The notes beneath the pieces were generated by a model. It saw only the letters and a list, made by a program, of their open reading frames with translations. It was not told where the DNA came from and did not search any database. A program made the position numbers and the translations under genes. Below, in pieces: positions 25,858 through 32,031 of a DNA stretch of 64,000 nucleotides. This DNA is from Gracilimonas sp965227785 (GTDB lineage Bacteria > Bacteroidota > Rhodothermia > Balneolales > Balneolaceae). Numbering within the stretch: position 1 is the first letter of the stretch; the number at the start of each line of letters is the position of its first letter. The stretch is taken from the NCBI RefSeq assembly GCF_965227785.1, contig NZ_OZ245785.1, forward strand, positions 682,001-746,000, written 5' to 3'.

Positions 25858-25980
25858 CACTAACAAGCGCATTAACTGGGGACGCGGACGTAGCTTCGGT
25901 TTCCGGCACTGCTTATTTAAGACTTTTAACCGTTAATTAAATCATAATCCCCGCGCCCGTTATGCGCCGGGTCGTTATGT
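25858..25980 (+). repeat. attC4 (123 bp, divergent type)
   Basis: R'' CACTAAC 25858-25864, R' GTTATGT 25974-25980. The stem includes GGGGACGCGG paired with CCCCGCGCCC, and GCGCATTAAC pairs with GTTATGCGC. It lacks the CTTGT-N20-TACTT element. Confidence 0.88.
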
Positions 25981-25992
25981 TCAACTATAGCT

Positions 25993-26250
25993 ATGAAGTT
26001 CGACAAAACACTAGAAGAGTTAATTACTTTACTTTTAAAATCGGGTGAGAATCACTGGGCAAGCTATTTCACTGAAGTTCTTGAACTCTACAATTCTGGT
26101 AATAAAAACAAAGCACATAAAAAAGTACTTGGAGCATTTGGAGGCATGAGAAGCTTCAATGATATAGGTTTAAACTTTATTACAAATGAAGAAGTTGATC
26201 GTGTTTTAGAAATTAAAAAGTGGCTCTATAACTATAGTAAATCTCACTAA
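25993..26250 (+). CDS. cassette 5: small DUF6966-like protein
   Basis: This 85-residue soluble, helical protein contains LLLKSGENHWASYFTEVLELYNSG followed by LGAFGGMRSFNDIGLN. The GGM-x-S-x-ND motif and preceding HWA segment resemble DUF6966, a small family often found near toxins and in accessory DNA; I recall this from pattern only. The role is unknown, but an immunity-like or accessory function would fit the context. It starts at ATG 25993, 19 bases into the cassette. Confidence 0.62.
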   Translation: MKFDKTLEELITLLLKSGENHWASYFTEVLELYNSGNKNKAHKKVLGAFGGMRSFNDIGLNFITNEEVDRVLEIKKWLYNYSKSH

Positions 26251-26275
26251 AAGCAGATTGTGCTTTTAAAGTTAA

Positions 26276-26400
26276 ACATAACAAGGCGTTTCAAGTCGGA
26301 CGCAGGTAGGGTTCGCTGGAAAGCTTGTGGGCAATTAAATTATTCAGTTACTTCAACAAAAACTGAGAACCTGCGCCGCTTAAACGCCGGGTCGTTAGCC
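26276..26400 (+). repeat. attC5 (125 bp, long type)
   Basis: R'' ACATAAC 26276-26282, R' GTTAGCC 26394-26400. The stem is as in attC1/attC3. The loop element CTTGT-N20-TACTT is at 26324-26353. Confidence 0.93.
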
Positions 26401-26403
26401 TCC

Positions 26404-26754
26404 ATGAAGAAACCCGAATTAAAATATCTTTTAAGTATAGAACTTAAGGATGGACAATTGCCCGAAGATCCTGAAGATTGCTCTATTTTCGTTGAAGCAA
26501 ATATTGGTTTAGAAGACGAAGAAGGATCGGATATTTTTTCATTTCATGTGGTCACTCCGAAAGCGATTCAACAAGACACACCTAGATGGGGTCGTGGATT
26601 ACTTATCGTTGATCGATTTTCTTGGGAAACAGTTGAAACATCGATCAAGAAATTGCTAAGGCATTGCAATGGAGATGATTGGGAAGAAATTGCTTCAGAA
26701 ATAAATAAGAGAATGCACTGGGAATTCGATAATTACAAGGAGCATGAAGGCTAA
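26404..26754 (+). CDS. cassette 6: Imm8-like immunity protein
   Basis: This 116-residue acidic cytoplasmic protein resembles the Imm8 family of immunity proteins, which protect against polymorphic or contact-dependent toxins. The recognisable pattern is a beta-rich core (IFSFHVVTPKAI), then GRGLLIVDRFSWETVETSIKKLL, and the closing WEEIASEINKRMHWEFDNYKEHEG. No toxin gene is present, so it would be an orphan immunity gene. I start it at ATG 26404, 4 bases after attC5; the upstream open frame is attC sequence. Its TAA overlaps the R'' box. Confidence 0.7.
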   Translation: MKKPELKYLLSIELKDGQLPEDPEDCSIFVEANIGLEDEEGSDIFSFHVVTPKAIQQDTPRWGRGLLIVDRFSWETVETSIKKLLRHCNGDDWEEIASEINKRMHWEFDNYKEHEG

Positions 26755-26872
26755 CAAGGCGTTTTAAATCGGACGCGGACGGGGTTCGTTGGAAACTTGA
26801 TTGCCAGGATTTAATTTCGCTACTTCAATTAAATCATAATCCCCGCACCGTTTAAACGCTGGGTCGTTATAC
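26749..26872 (+). repeat. attC6 (124 bp, long type with CCCCGC stem)
   Basis: R'' GGCTAAC 26749-26755, R' GTTATAC 26866-26872. GCGTTTTAAATCGGACG pairs with the right arm with extra T, T, A. The loop element CTTGA-N20-TACTT is at 26796-26825, 62 bp before the next start codon. Confidence 0.93.
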
Positions 26873-26886
26873 AGTTTGTCAATACT

Positions 26887-27123
26887 ATGCTATTCAGGTT
26901 AGTCCTTCGAACTTTTCAAATATTGGGTTTTCCGATATTCATTATGGGTTGTATTCTTTTTTATGGAGTTATAAATCCTGAAGCCGATTTATCTTTCAAT
27001 GGGTTTGAGATTAATGGTCCTGAGGTGAACCTTCAATTACTTAGTCTCCCAATTACTTTAACAATTACTGGATTGCTATTTTTGGTTGTTCCTCAAATCT
27101 ATTTCTATAAATTAAAAAAATAA
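26887..27123 (+). CDS. cassette 7: two-helix membrane protein
   Basis: The 78-residue product has two predicted membrane helices (FQILGFPIFIMGCILFYGV and LPITLTITGLLFLVVPQIYFY) separated by a polar segment with two NG pairs, and a basic KLKK end. No family is recognised. It starts at ATG 26887. Small two-helix proteins of this size include toxins, holin-like proteins and immunity proteins; nothing here decides between them. Confidence 0.6.
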   Translation: MLFRLVLRTFQILGFPIFIMGCILFYGVINPEADLSFNGFEINGPEVNLQLLSLPITLTITGLLFLVVPQIYFYKLKK

Positions 27124-27129
27124 ATAACT

Positions 27130-27256
27130 GTATAACAACGCGTTTCAAGGGTGACTCGGGTACGGGCTCCGCATTTTAACTTTCAGCTAACTAAGTAATT
27201 CTGTTACTTTCAATTCAATCGAAAACCCTCGCCCCTTAAACGCCGGGTCGTTATAC
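27130..27256 (+). repeat. attC7 (127 bp, divergent type)
   Basis: R'' GTATAAC 27130-27136, R' GTTATAC 27250-27256. The stem contains GCGTTTCAAGGG and CCCCTTAAACGC. The loop keeps TACTT with CTTTC in place of CTTGT, so the promoter-like element is degenerate. Confidence 0.88.
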
Positions 27257-27259
27257 AAC

Positions 27260-27610
27260 ATGAAAAACCTTAAGAAATTTTCGGATGAATTAGGCTTTGA
27301 TTTTAAAGTCTCACAACTAGATTGGGGAATTGAAAACGCAGATCCTGAAAGAGTTTTAGAATTCATTTCTTATTACGAAAGCTTGGAGGGTCTCACCGAA
27401 AATGAATCAGGAAATTTAGCTCAGTTGATTTTTCAATCTGCAGAAGAGTACTTGCAAGAAAACGATGATGAAGATGTGAAAATTAAAGTTCTAAATTTTG
27501 TCAAAGAACATAATTCGGAATTTCCTTTGGAGTTTGGATATTGGAAAAATCTTGATATAAAGGACTGGACTATTTCCAGATTAATCAATAAATCCAAAAT
27601 TGTTGTATAA
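27260..27610 (+). CDS. cassette 8: small acidic helical protein
   Basis: The product is a 116-residue soluble, acidic protein with mostly helical character (ADPERVLEFISYYESLEGLTENESGNLAQLIFQSAEEYL), ending with FGYWKNLDIKDWTISRLINKSKIVV. I do not recognise a family. Size and acidity resemble immunity proteins, but that is only a resemblance. ATG 27260 comes 3 bases after attC7, and the stop codon TAA lies within the R'' box GTATAAC of attC8, so the gene fills the cassette completely. Confidence 0.65.
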   Translation: MKNLKKFSDELGFDFKVSQLDWGIENADPERVLEFISYYESLEGLTENESGNLAQLIFQSAEEYLQENDDEDVKIKVLNFVKEHNSEFPLEFGYWKNLDIKDWTISRLINKSKIVV

Positions 27611-27694
27611 CAAGTGTTTCAAGCGGACTCGGACGCAGTTCGGGTCTTTAATTTTAACCCCCAGGCTCGCCGCTTAAACGCCAGGTCGTTATAC
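27605..27694 (+). repeat. attC8 (90 bp, short type)
   Basis: R'' GTATAAC 27605-27611, R' GTTATAC 27688-27694. It has the same stem as attC2 and attC11. There is no promoter-like loop element. Confidence 0.92.
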
Positions 27695-27717
27695 GTTTCG
27701 AAAAACTGAGGCTAACT

Positions 27718-28089
27718 ATGAAAAAAGAGAATCTTATATTTTTTGCAGCAATTTTGCTTTTCCTGACCAGTTGTGCTACTGCAAGCTTCACTCAAACTGG
27801 GCCTCAGAAATTCCCAGAATATGAAGGTGTTGTAGAAGTGTTTTATGAACAGCCACAAGATGTAGAATTTGTAGAAATAGGAATTGTTTCCTCAAAAGGA
27901 GGATCCATTCATGACTCAGCTGATTTGATAAAAGCTCTTCAAAAGAAAGCAGCAAAAAACGGAGCAAATGCGATTATTCTAGTTTCAAATAAAGAAAGCC
28001 AAGGATTTGTGGCTTCTCAATATTACACAGGGTCAACAGTTGAAAAAGAAATGTCAGCAATTGCAATTCGAGTCACTAATCGTAATTAA
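27718..28089 (+). CDS. cassette 9: lipoprotein, YbjQ/DUF4156-like
   Basis: The 123-residue product has a lipoprotein signal (FAAILLFLTSCAT, Cys near residue 19). A compact domain follows (VEVFYEQPQDVEFVEIGIVSSKGGS...LIKALQKKAAKNGANAIILVSN). The pattern E-IG-V---GG followed by a helix and GANA-I-V resembles DUF4156/YbjQ-type envelope lipoproteins; the match is by eye and moderate. It starts at ATG 27718. Predicted to be envelope-located, function unknown. Confidence 0.65.
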   Translation: MKKENLIFFAAILLFLTSCATASFTQTGPQKFPEYEGVVEVFYEQPQDVEFVEIGIVSSKGGSIHDSADLIKALQKKAAKNGANAIILVSNKESQGFVASQYYTGSTVEKEMSAIAIRVTNRN

Positions 28090-28091
28090 AC

Positions 28092-28215
28092 GTATAACAA
28101 GGCGTTTTAAATCGGACGCGGACGGGGTGCGATGGAAACTTGACTGCCAGGAATTAATTTCGCTACTTCAAATAAATTATAATCCCCGCGCCGTTTAAAC
28201 GCTGGGTCGTTATAC
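28092..28215 (+). repeat. attC9 (124 bp, long type)
   Basis: R'' GTATAAC 28092-28098, R' GTTATAC 28209-28215. It is very similar to attC6 and attC10. The loop element CTTGA-N20-TACTT is at 28139-28168, 69 bp before the cassette 10 start. Confidence 0.93.
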
Positions 28216-28237
28216 TACATTTGAAATCTTCAACTAA

Positions 28238-28732
28238 ATGTCTAAACGAGCTTTACTTATCTTTTTCTTTTGTACTGTATCCACTACATGCTTTGCACAG
28301 GATAATAATATCGTTCGCTATCCCCCACCAGACACAGTTGTTGAAATAACGAATGACGAGATTCAAAGTACAAAGAATGACCCGAACCCAGTTTACCTTG
28401 ACTATTTTGTTGACGAAAAGCCAAAATATCCTGCCGGTATGGATTCTTTAGCTCTTTTTATCTCAACAAAAATGGGGTTTGAATTAGCTTCTTCACGAAC
28501 TGAAAACCATTCTATTCATTTCTCGATCATAATAGAAAAAGATGGAACCGTAACACCCGAAAGTGCTTCGATTTCTGGTTATGGAATTACTATAAAAGAA
28601 GCTAAATCGATGCATGAAAAGGTATTGGGTATTTTACCTTTAATACCAAAATGGGAACCGGCTAAGAAAGATGGTAAACTTGTTCGAGCATTGATAAGTA
28701 AAGAACTATTTTTCAAACCAAACCAAAAGTAA
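28238..28732 (+). CDS. cassette 10: secreted TonB C-terminal-like protein
   Basis: The 164-residue product has a cleavable signal peptide (LLIFFFCTVSTTCFAQ). Its C-terminal half has the shape of a TonB C-terminal domain: DEKPKYPAGMDSLALFISTKM, then HFSIIIEKDGTVTPES, then LGILPLIPKWEPAKKDGKLVRALISKELFF. There is no membrane anchor, so it is not a working energy transducer by itself. Similar TonB-C-like secreted proteins are common in Bacteroidota. It starts at ATG 28238. Confidence 0.75.
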   Translation: MSKRALLIFFFCTVSTTCFAQDNNIVRYPPPDTVVEITNDEIQSTKNDPNPVYLDYFVDEKPKYPAGMDSLALFISTKMGFELASSRTENHSIHFSIIIEKDGTVTPESASISGYGITIKEAKSMHEKVLGILPLIPKWEPAKKDGKLVRALISKELFFKPNQK

Positions 28733-28737
28733 ATGTA

Positions 28738-28861
28738 GTATAACAAGGCGTTTCAAATCGGACGCGGACGGAGTGCGATGGGAACTTGTTTGCCAGGAAT
28801 TAATTTTGCTACTTCAAAGAAATCATAATCCCCGCGCCGTTTAAACGCCGGGTCGTTAGTA
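28738..28861 (+). repeat. attC10 (124 bp, long type)
   Basis: R'' GTATAAC 28738-28744, R' GTTAGTA 28855-28861. The loop element CTTGT-N20-TACTT at 28785-28814 includes TTAATTTTGCTACTT, identical in that part to elements at 30908-30922 and 31983-31997. Confidence 0.93.
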
Positions 28862-28874
28862 GGCTTACTTAATC

Positions 28875-29327
28875 ATGAAGAAATTCATTTTACTTTTTTT
28901 CTTTTCCTTTCTATTTGTTGGTATCAGCAAAGCCTGCATTTGTGAAGAACAAACGCTTGAAGAAAGAATTGAAAAGTATCACTTCATTTTCATTGGCAAT
29001 GTAATTTCGGTTGAAGATATCTTCAGTGACAGTACTTCAACTTGGCCTGACCAACAAAGAATTGTTATCGAGATTGAGAAGAAGTTCAAAGGAAATCAAA
29101 GTGAACAAATAATAGTTGAATCTGAACTTTCAAGTTGTGCCTCATTCTTTGAAGAAGGGAAGAAATATTTAGTATTTGCAGGCCACTCCATCACAAATAA
29201 AACTGAGATAAATGAAAACTTTGTGGCAACAAATAACAAAGTAGTAACTGGTAAGTGTTATGGAACAAGAGCAGTAGAGTTTTCAAAAAAAGAAATCCAA
29301 GAACTTGAAAATCGTTACAATCAATAA
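28875..29327 (+). CDS. cassette 11: secreted TIMP/NTR-like protein
   Basis: The 150-residue product has a signal peptide that would be cut just before a Cys-x-Cys N terminus (KACICEEQT). It continues as an OB-fold-like domain (FIFIGNVISVEDI...VIEIEKKFKGN...SSCASFFEEGKKYLVFAG...GKCYGTR). This is the arrangement of the NTR/TIMP fold, in which the N-terminal Cys-x-Cys sits in the inhibitory edge of metalloprotease inhibitors. Whether it inhibits a protease is inference. It starts at ATG 28875. Confidence 0.72.
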   Translation: MKKFILLFFFSFLFVGISKACICEEQTLEERIEKYHFIFIGNVISVEDIFSDSTSTWPDQQRIVIEIEKKFKGNQSEQIIVESELSSCASFFEEGKKYLVFAGHSITNKTEINENFVATNNKVVTGKCYGTRAVEFSKKEIQELENRYNQ

Positions 29328-29340
29328 AAAGCATCCAGCC

Positions 29341-29430
29341 TACTAACAAGCGTTTCAAGCGGACTCGAACGCGGTTCGGGTCGTTAATTTTAACCCTCAG
29401 GCTCGCCGCTTAAACGCGGGGTCGTTATGC
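29341..29430 (+). repeat. attC11 (90 bp, short type)
   Basis: R'' TACTAAC 29341-29347, R' GTTATGC 29424-29430. The stem is as in attC2 and attC8. No promoter-like element is present. Confidence 0.92.
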
Positions 29431-29445
29431 GGTTTACTAAACCAG

Positions 29446-29823
29446 ATGAATAATAAATCAGAAAATATCAGCTTCGTCCACTCCTTTCTGAATGATAGAG
29501 AAGTTTTCTTTGGAGCTGTTTTTGATTTAGCAACATTCAACAAGGATGCATTTCATAAGTACACTCAATCTATTTATGAATTATCACAGGAAAACCTTTC
29601 TCTTGAAGAACGATACGATATAGCGATAATAGTCTGGGAAGTGAGTCTTAAAATTGAAGGGTTCATTGGTCAACATTGTAATTCAAATGATCCATTTTCA
29701 TTTGAAAACCTTACAGAAGATGATCCCAGACAAATTAGTAATATCATTTATTACTCAGCTAATTGGTTCTCACATCAGAAAGAAATGGAATCTGAATCAC
29801 TTGTTATCGGAAATTGGGCTTAA
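29446..29823 (+). CDS. cassette 12: Imm41-like protein
   Basis: This is a 125-residue soluble acidic protein. Its helical pattern FNKDAFHKYTQSIYELSQENLSLEERYDIAIIVWEVSLKI followed by HCNSNDPFSFENLTEDD resembles the Imm41 immunity family (an aromatic-rich YEL helix, then an HCxxxDPF-type loop). The match is from memory of the family pattern and is moderate. If correct, it is a second orphan immunity gene in the array. It starts at ATG 29446 and is the last cassette with a clean opening site. Confidence 0.58.
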   Translation: MNNKSENISFVHSFLNDREVFFGAVFDLATFNKDAFHKYTQSIYELSQENLSLEERYDIAIIVWEVSLKIEGFIGQHCNSNDPFSFENLTEDDPRQISNIIYYSANWFSHQKEMESESLVIGNWA

Positions 29824-29838
29824 ACAAAATTCATAACC

Positions 29839-29901
29839 GCATAACATCTTTAAAAAGGACATTGTCAAGGCCACATAGTTTCCCCACCGTAGATGTTACG
29901 T
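29839..29901 (+). repeat. attC12, divergent or decayed
   Basis: GCATAAC (29839-29845) closes cassette 12 correctly (it opened with GTTATGCGGTT). The rest differs from the other sites: TAACATCT pairs with AGATGTTA 50 bases on, and only a TTTAA..GGAC remnant of the usual left arm is left. It may be an old or short site marking the array's end. Confidence 0.5.
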
Positions 29902-29975
29902 CCTCGTGATATCCATTAAGGTCAGTAAGTACTAGTTTTGATTCAATTGAGTTGCTCGAGTTGAATTAAACAGAA

Positions 29976-30094
29976 GTATAACAAGCTTTCCCCTCATCCC
30001 AACAACCCTGTTGGGAATGCTAAAGCGGACCACCCGGTCCACCGTGCAAAAGCTGGCGATGGCAAGGAACCTTAGCCATGAAATGATTACCAAA
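29976..30094 (+). repeat. orphan R'' half-site followed by 40-bp interspersed repeat, right copy
   Basis: GTATAACAAGC at 29976 looks like the first 11 bases of an attC with nothing of the rest. The repeat copy at 30055-30094 follows (37/40 identical to 22935-22974). The 366-bp gap 29824-30189 contains only this, the divergent attC12, a near-palindrome around 29940-29966 (TTCAA..GAG / CTC..TTGAA), and no gene. Confidence 0.6.
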
Positions 30095-30189
30095 TGGTCG
30101 ATGGACCGGATTCTTCGGAGAGAACCCCGAGATGACTCTTCATTTTAAGTTGCCCACATAAGGCCCCGCCTACATTCTGTATAGCGTAC

Positions 30190-30837
30190 TCACCACAACC
30201 CCGCCCCATCCTTTGCAGGAATTGTAAGCCATTGCTCTTGCTCTTTTACCTGAAGATTAAACGGCGGTGCCAGCAAATCTACTCCGCTATTCTTTTTAAG
30301 CCGCGTTCCCTGACCCGAAATAATATCTTTGTTAGATTCAAATTTCCCTTCCGGTACATGCTCTGTTAGTATGATGTATTTATAATCGTAAAACTTTTCC
30401 ACCACACAATGTATCTCTGTATTGGAGAGGTGTTGAAGTACCTGCCTCAGGATTACACAATCGCCCGAAGGCCAGCTGTCCTCAGCAATATCCAGGCATT
30501 GGAACTCCAGGTTTTCAGCTTTGAATATCGCTTTGTTACGTGCAATGAGTTCAGGTACTATATCTACCGCAATGTACTTTTTCGCATACCCGACCAATTT
30601 CTTTCCCACATTGAAATCCCCACAGCCCATATCACAAACCACAAGTGGTTCATCGAAGGAATGGAGAAAAGAAGCTACGGCTTCAACATAAGGATTTACC
30701 AAACCCGGATGGTGGGAGCCGGAACCTGAATAGAATTCGGCACCTCCTCCGCCCCAGAGATTGTTCTGGTACACCTGTTTCATGGCATCTTTGGTCGGCC
30801 AGGGCTTTTTGGAACGTTTTGGTTTTCCTTCTTTCAT
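30190..30837 (-). CDS. class I SAM-dependent methyltransferase
   Basis: The 215-residue protein (from ATG 30837; ATG 30873 would add 12) has a SAM-binding core: VVCDMGCGDFNVGKKL as motif I, YIAVDIV for the acidic residue of strand 2, FQCLDIAED, and LRQVLQHLSN as the post-motif segment. The N terminus is basic (KEGKPKRSKKPWPTKDAM). The substrate is unknown. It is the first gene right of the array, on the opposite strand, and stands alone. Confidence 0.78.
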   Translation of the reverse strand: MKEGKPKRSKKPWPTKDAMKQVYQNNLWGGGGAEFYSGSGSHHPGLVNPYVEAVASFLHSFDEPLVVCDMGCGDFNVGKKLVGYAKKYIAVDIVPELIARNKAIFKAENLEFQCLDIAEDSWPSGDCVILRQVLQHLSNTEIHCVVEKFYDYKYIILTEHVPEGKFESNKDIISGQGTRLKKNSGVDLLAPPFNLQVKEQEQWLTIPAKDGAGLW

Positions 30838-30892
30838 GCAACCTATGTTAATCATTATGCCACTTGCATGCATCTGTCGGTAACCTTCGCCT

Positions 30893-30922
30893 CTTGTATC
30901 TAATTAATTAATTTTGCTACTT
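30893..30922 (+). promoter_or_regulatory. CTTGT-N20-TACTT element upstream of amidohydrolase
   Basis: This 30-bp element has the same spacing as that in attC loops and shares TTAATTTTGCTACTT with attC10. It lies 60 bp before the start codon at 30982. TTG-N21-TA recalls the spacing of Bacteroidota primary promoters (TTTG, then TAnnTTTG). Confidence 0.5.
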
Positions 30923-30981
30923 CACTAATTCTGAATTTCCAACCTCAGGGCTAAGACGCTATTAACTAACAAGGGGCTCAA

Positions 30982-31917
30982 ATGACTACCAAAACATTCG
31001 GTTTTTCTATATTCCTGCTTTGCTTTTCTACTATTACATTTGCTCAGAAACAGTCGGCTCAACGTATTCCAATCATCGATGTTCACCTGCATGCCACAAA
31101 CGAAAATTCTACCACCGCAGAACAGGTGCTACAACAGATGGAAGAATTTAATGTTGTATTAGCCGTGTTGTCAGGAGCAGATCGTAAGCTTGCAGCAGCA
31201 TGGAAAACGAATGCATCGGAAAAATTTAAGATCGGACCTTCTTTTCCCTGCACCGATGGAATGTATCCGAGAATATATCCCTGCTTTCCTGAAAATGAGG
31301 GATGGCCCGATATAGATTGGTTACGCAAGGAATATGAAGACGGACGAATGAGTGCCATGGGAGAAATGCTTTATGTTTACTATGGAATTTCACCCACTGA
31401 CAAAAAACTGGAACCTTATTTTAAACTTGCTGAGGAGCTCTCTATTCCGGTGGGAGTACATGCCGGTCATGGTCCGCCGCCACAGGCCCGAATGGAAGGT
31501 TGTTGCCCGAATTTTAATGAAGAAATGGGAAATCCTCTCCTGCTCAGGCCGGTGTTGGATAAATATCCGGACCTTAAAATTTGGCTGATGCATGGTGGTG
31601 AAATTAATTTTCATGATCAGGCTATTCAGCTAATGAAAGAATACCCAAACGTGTATGCCGATATGAGTATTCTGAACAGTGTGATGCCCGCAGAACTTCA
31701 TACCCGTTTTCTAAAGAGTTTTATTGATGCCGGACTTGAAGACCGCCTGCTGTTTGGCTCCGACAACCTCCCTTACGGTTTGATCATTAACCGCCTGGAA
31801 TCGGTAGACTTCTTATCTGATGAGCAACTCCAAAAGATATTATATGATAATGCTGCCCGTTTTTTTGATTTAAGTGAAGAGACGATTGCCAAACACAATG
31901 GAGAAACTGAAAGGTAA
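30982..31917 (+). CDS. secreted amidohydrolase (TIM-barrel metal hydrolase)
   Basis: This 311-residue protein has a signal peptide (FSIFLLCFSTITFAQ). Its amidohydrolase-2-type barrel shows the N-terminal HLH metal pair (DVHLHAT), GVHAGHG in the middle, LMHGGEINF, and the catalytic Asp in LLFGSDNLPYG. The family hydrolyses or decarboxylates cyclic and aromatic compounds; the substrate is unknown. It starts at ATG 30982. The promoter-like element at 30893 sits upstream, and an attC-like scrap follows the stop. Confidence 0.82.
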   Translation: MTTKTFGFSIFLLCFSTITFAQKQSAQRIPIIDVHLHATNENSTTAEQVLQQMEEFNVVLAVLSGADRKLAAAWKTNASEKFKIGPSFPCTDGMYPRIYPCFPENEGWPDIDWLRKEYEDGRMSAMGEMLYVYYGISPTDKKLEPYFKLAEELSIPVGVHAGHGPPPQARMEGCCPNFNEEMGNPLLLRPVLDKYPDLKIWLMHGGEINFHDQAIQLMKEYPNVYADMSILNSVMPAELHTRFLKSFIDAGLEDRLLFGSDNLPYGLIINRLESVDFLSDEQLQKILYDNAARFFDLSEETIAKHNGETER

Positions 31918-31950
31918 TTATAATCCGCACCGTCCAGCTTGGATGCATTC
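31917..31950 (+). repeat. possible attC right-arm remnant
   Basis: AATTATAATCCGCACCGT right after the amidohydrolase stop resembles the attC6/attC9 right arm (ATAATCCCCGCACCGT and ATAATCCCCGCGCCGT) with a two-base deletion. The terminal GTCGTTA is missing, so this may be a fossil site or chance. Confidence 0.3.
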
Positions 31951-31967
31951 GAGCGAAGAGTCTATCC

Positions 31968-31997
31968 CTTGTTTCTAAAGATTTAATTTTGCTACTT
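31968..31997 (+). promoter_or_regulatory. CTTGT-N20-TACTT element upstream of SRPBCC gene
   Basis: It has the same 30-bp spacing and TTAATTTTGCTACTT end as attC10 and 30893. The start codon follows 35 bp later. Confidence 0.5.
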
Positions 31998-32031
31998 ATA
32001 AATAAACAGGAACCCTTTTCACATCTATTGA

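Larger units (their letters stand above)
23916..29901 (+). mobile_element. integron-type gene cassette array (12 cassettes, CALIN-like)
   Basis: Twelve single-gene cassettes, all on the plus strand, are separated by eleven recognisable attC sites plus one divergent site. For most cassettes the first 8-15 bases after GTT are the reverse complement of the bases before the closing AAC, as required for cassettes excised as circles. Examples: GTTAGGTAAAC opens and GTTTACCTAAC closes cassette 3; GTTATGTGTATG opens and CATACACATAAC closes cassette 2. attC arms pair with single extra bases in the left arm only. No integrase gene adjoins either end. Confidence 0.93.

Noticed and set aside
26260..26403. 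In-frame upstream extension of the cassette 6 gene from 26260
   Set aside because: It consists of attC5 translation (RFKSDAGRVRW...), not protein-coding sequence.
23916..29430. Regularly spaced repeats as a CRISPR array
   Set aside because: Repeats are 90-127 bp with internal symmetry, and each spacer is a gene of 250-550 bp; they are attC sites.
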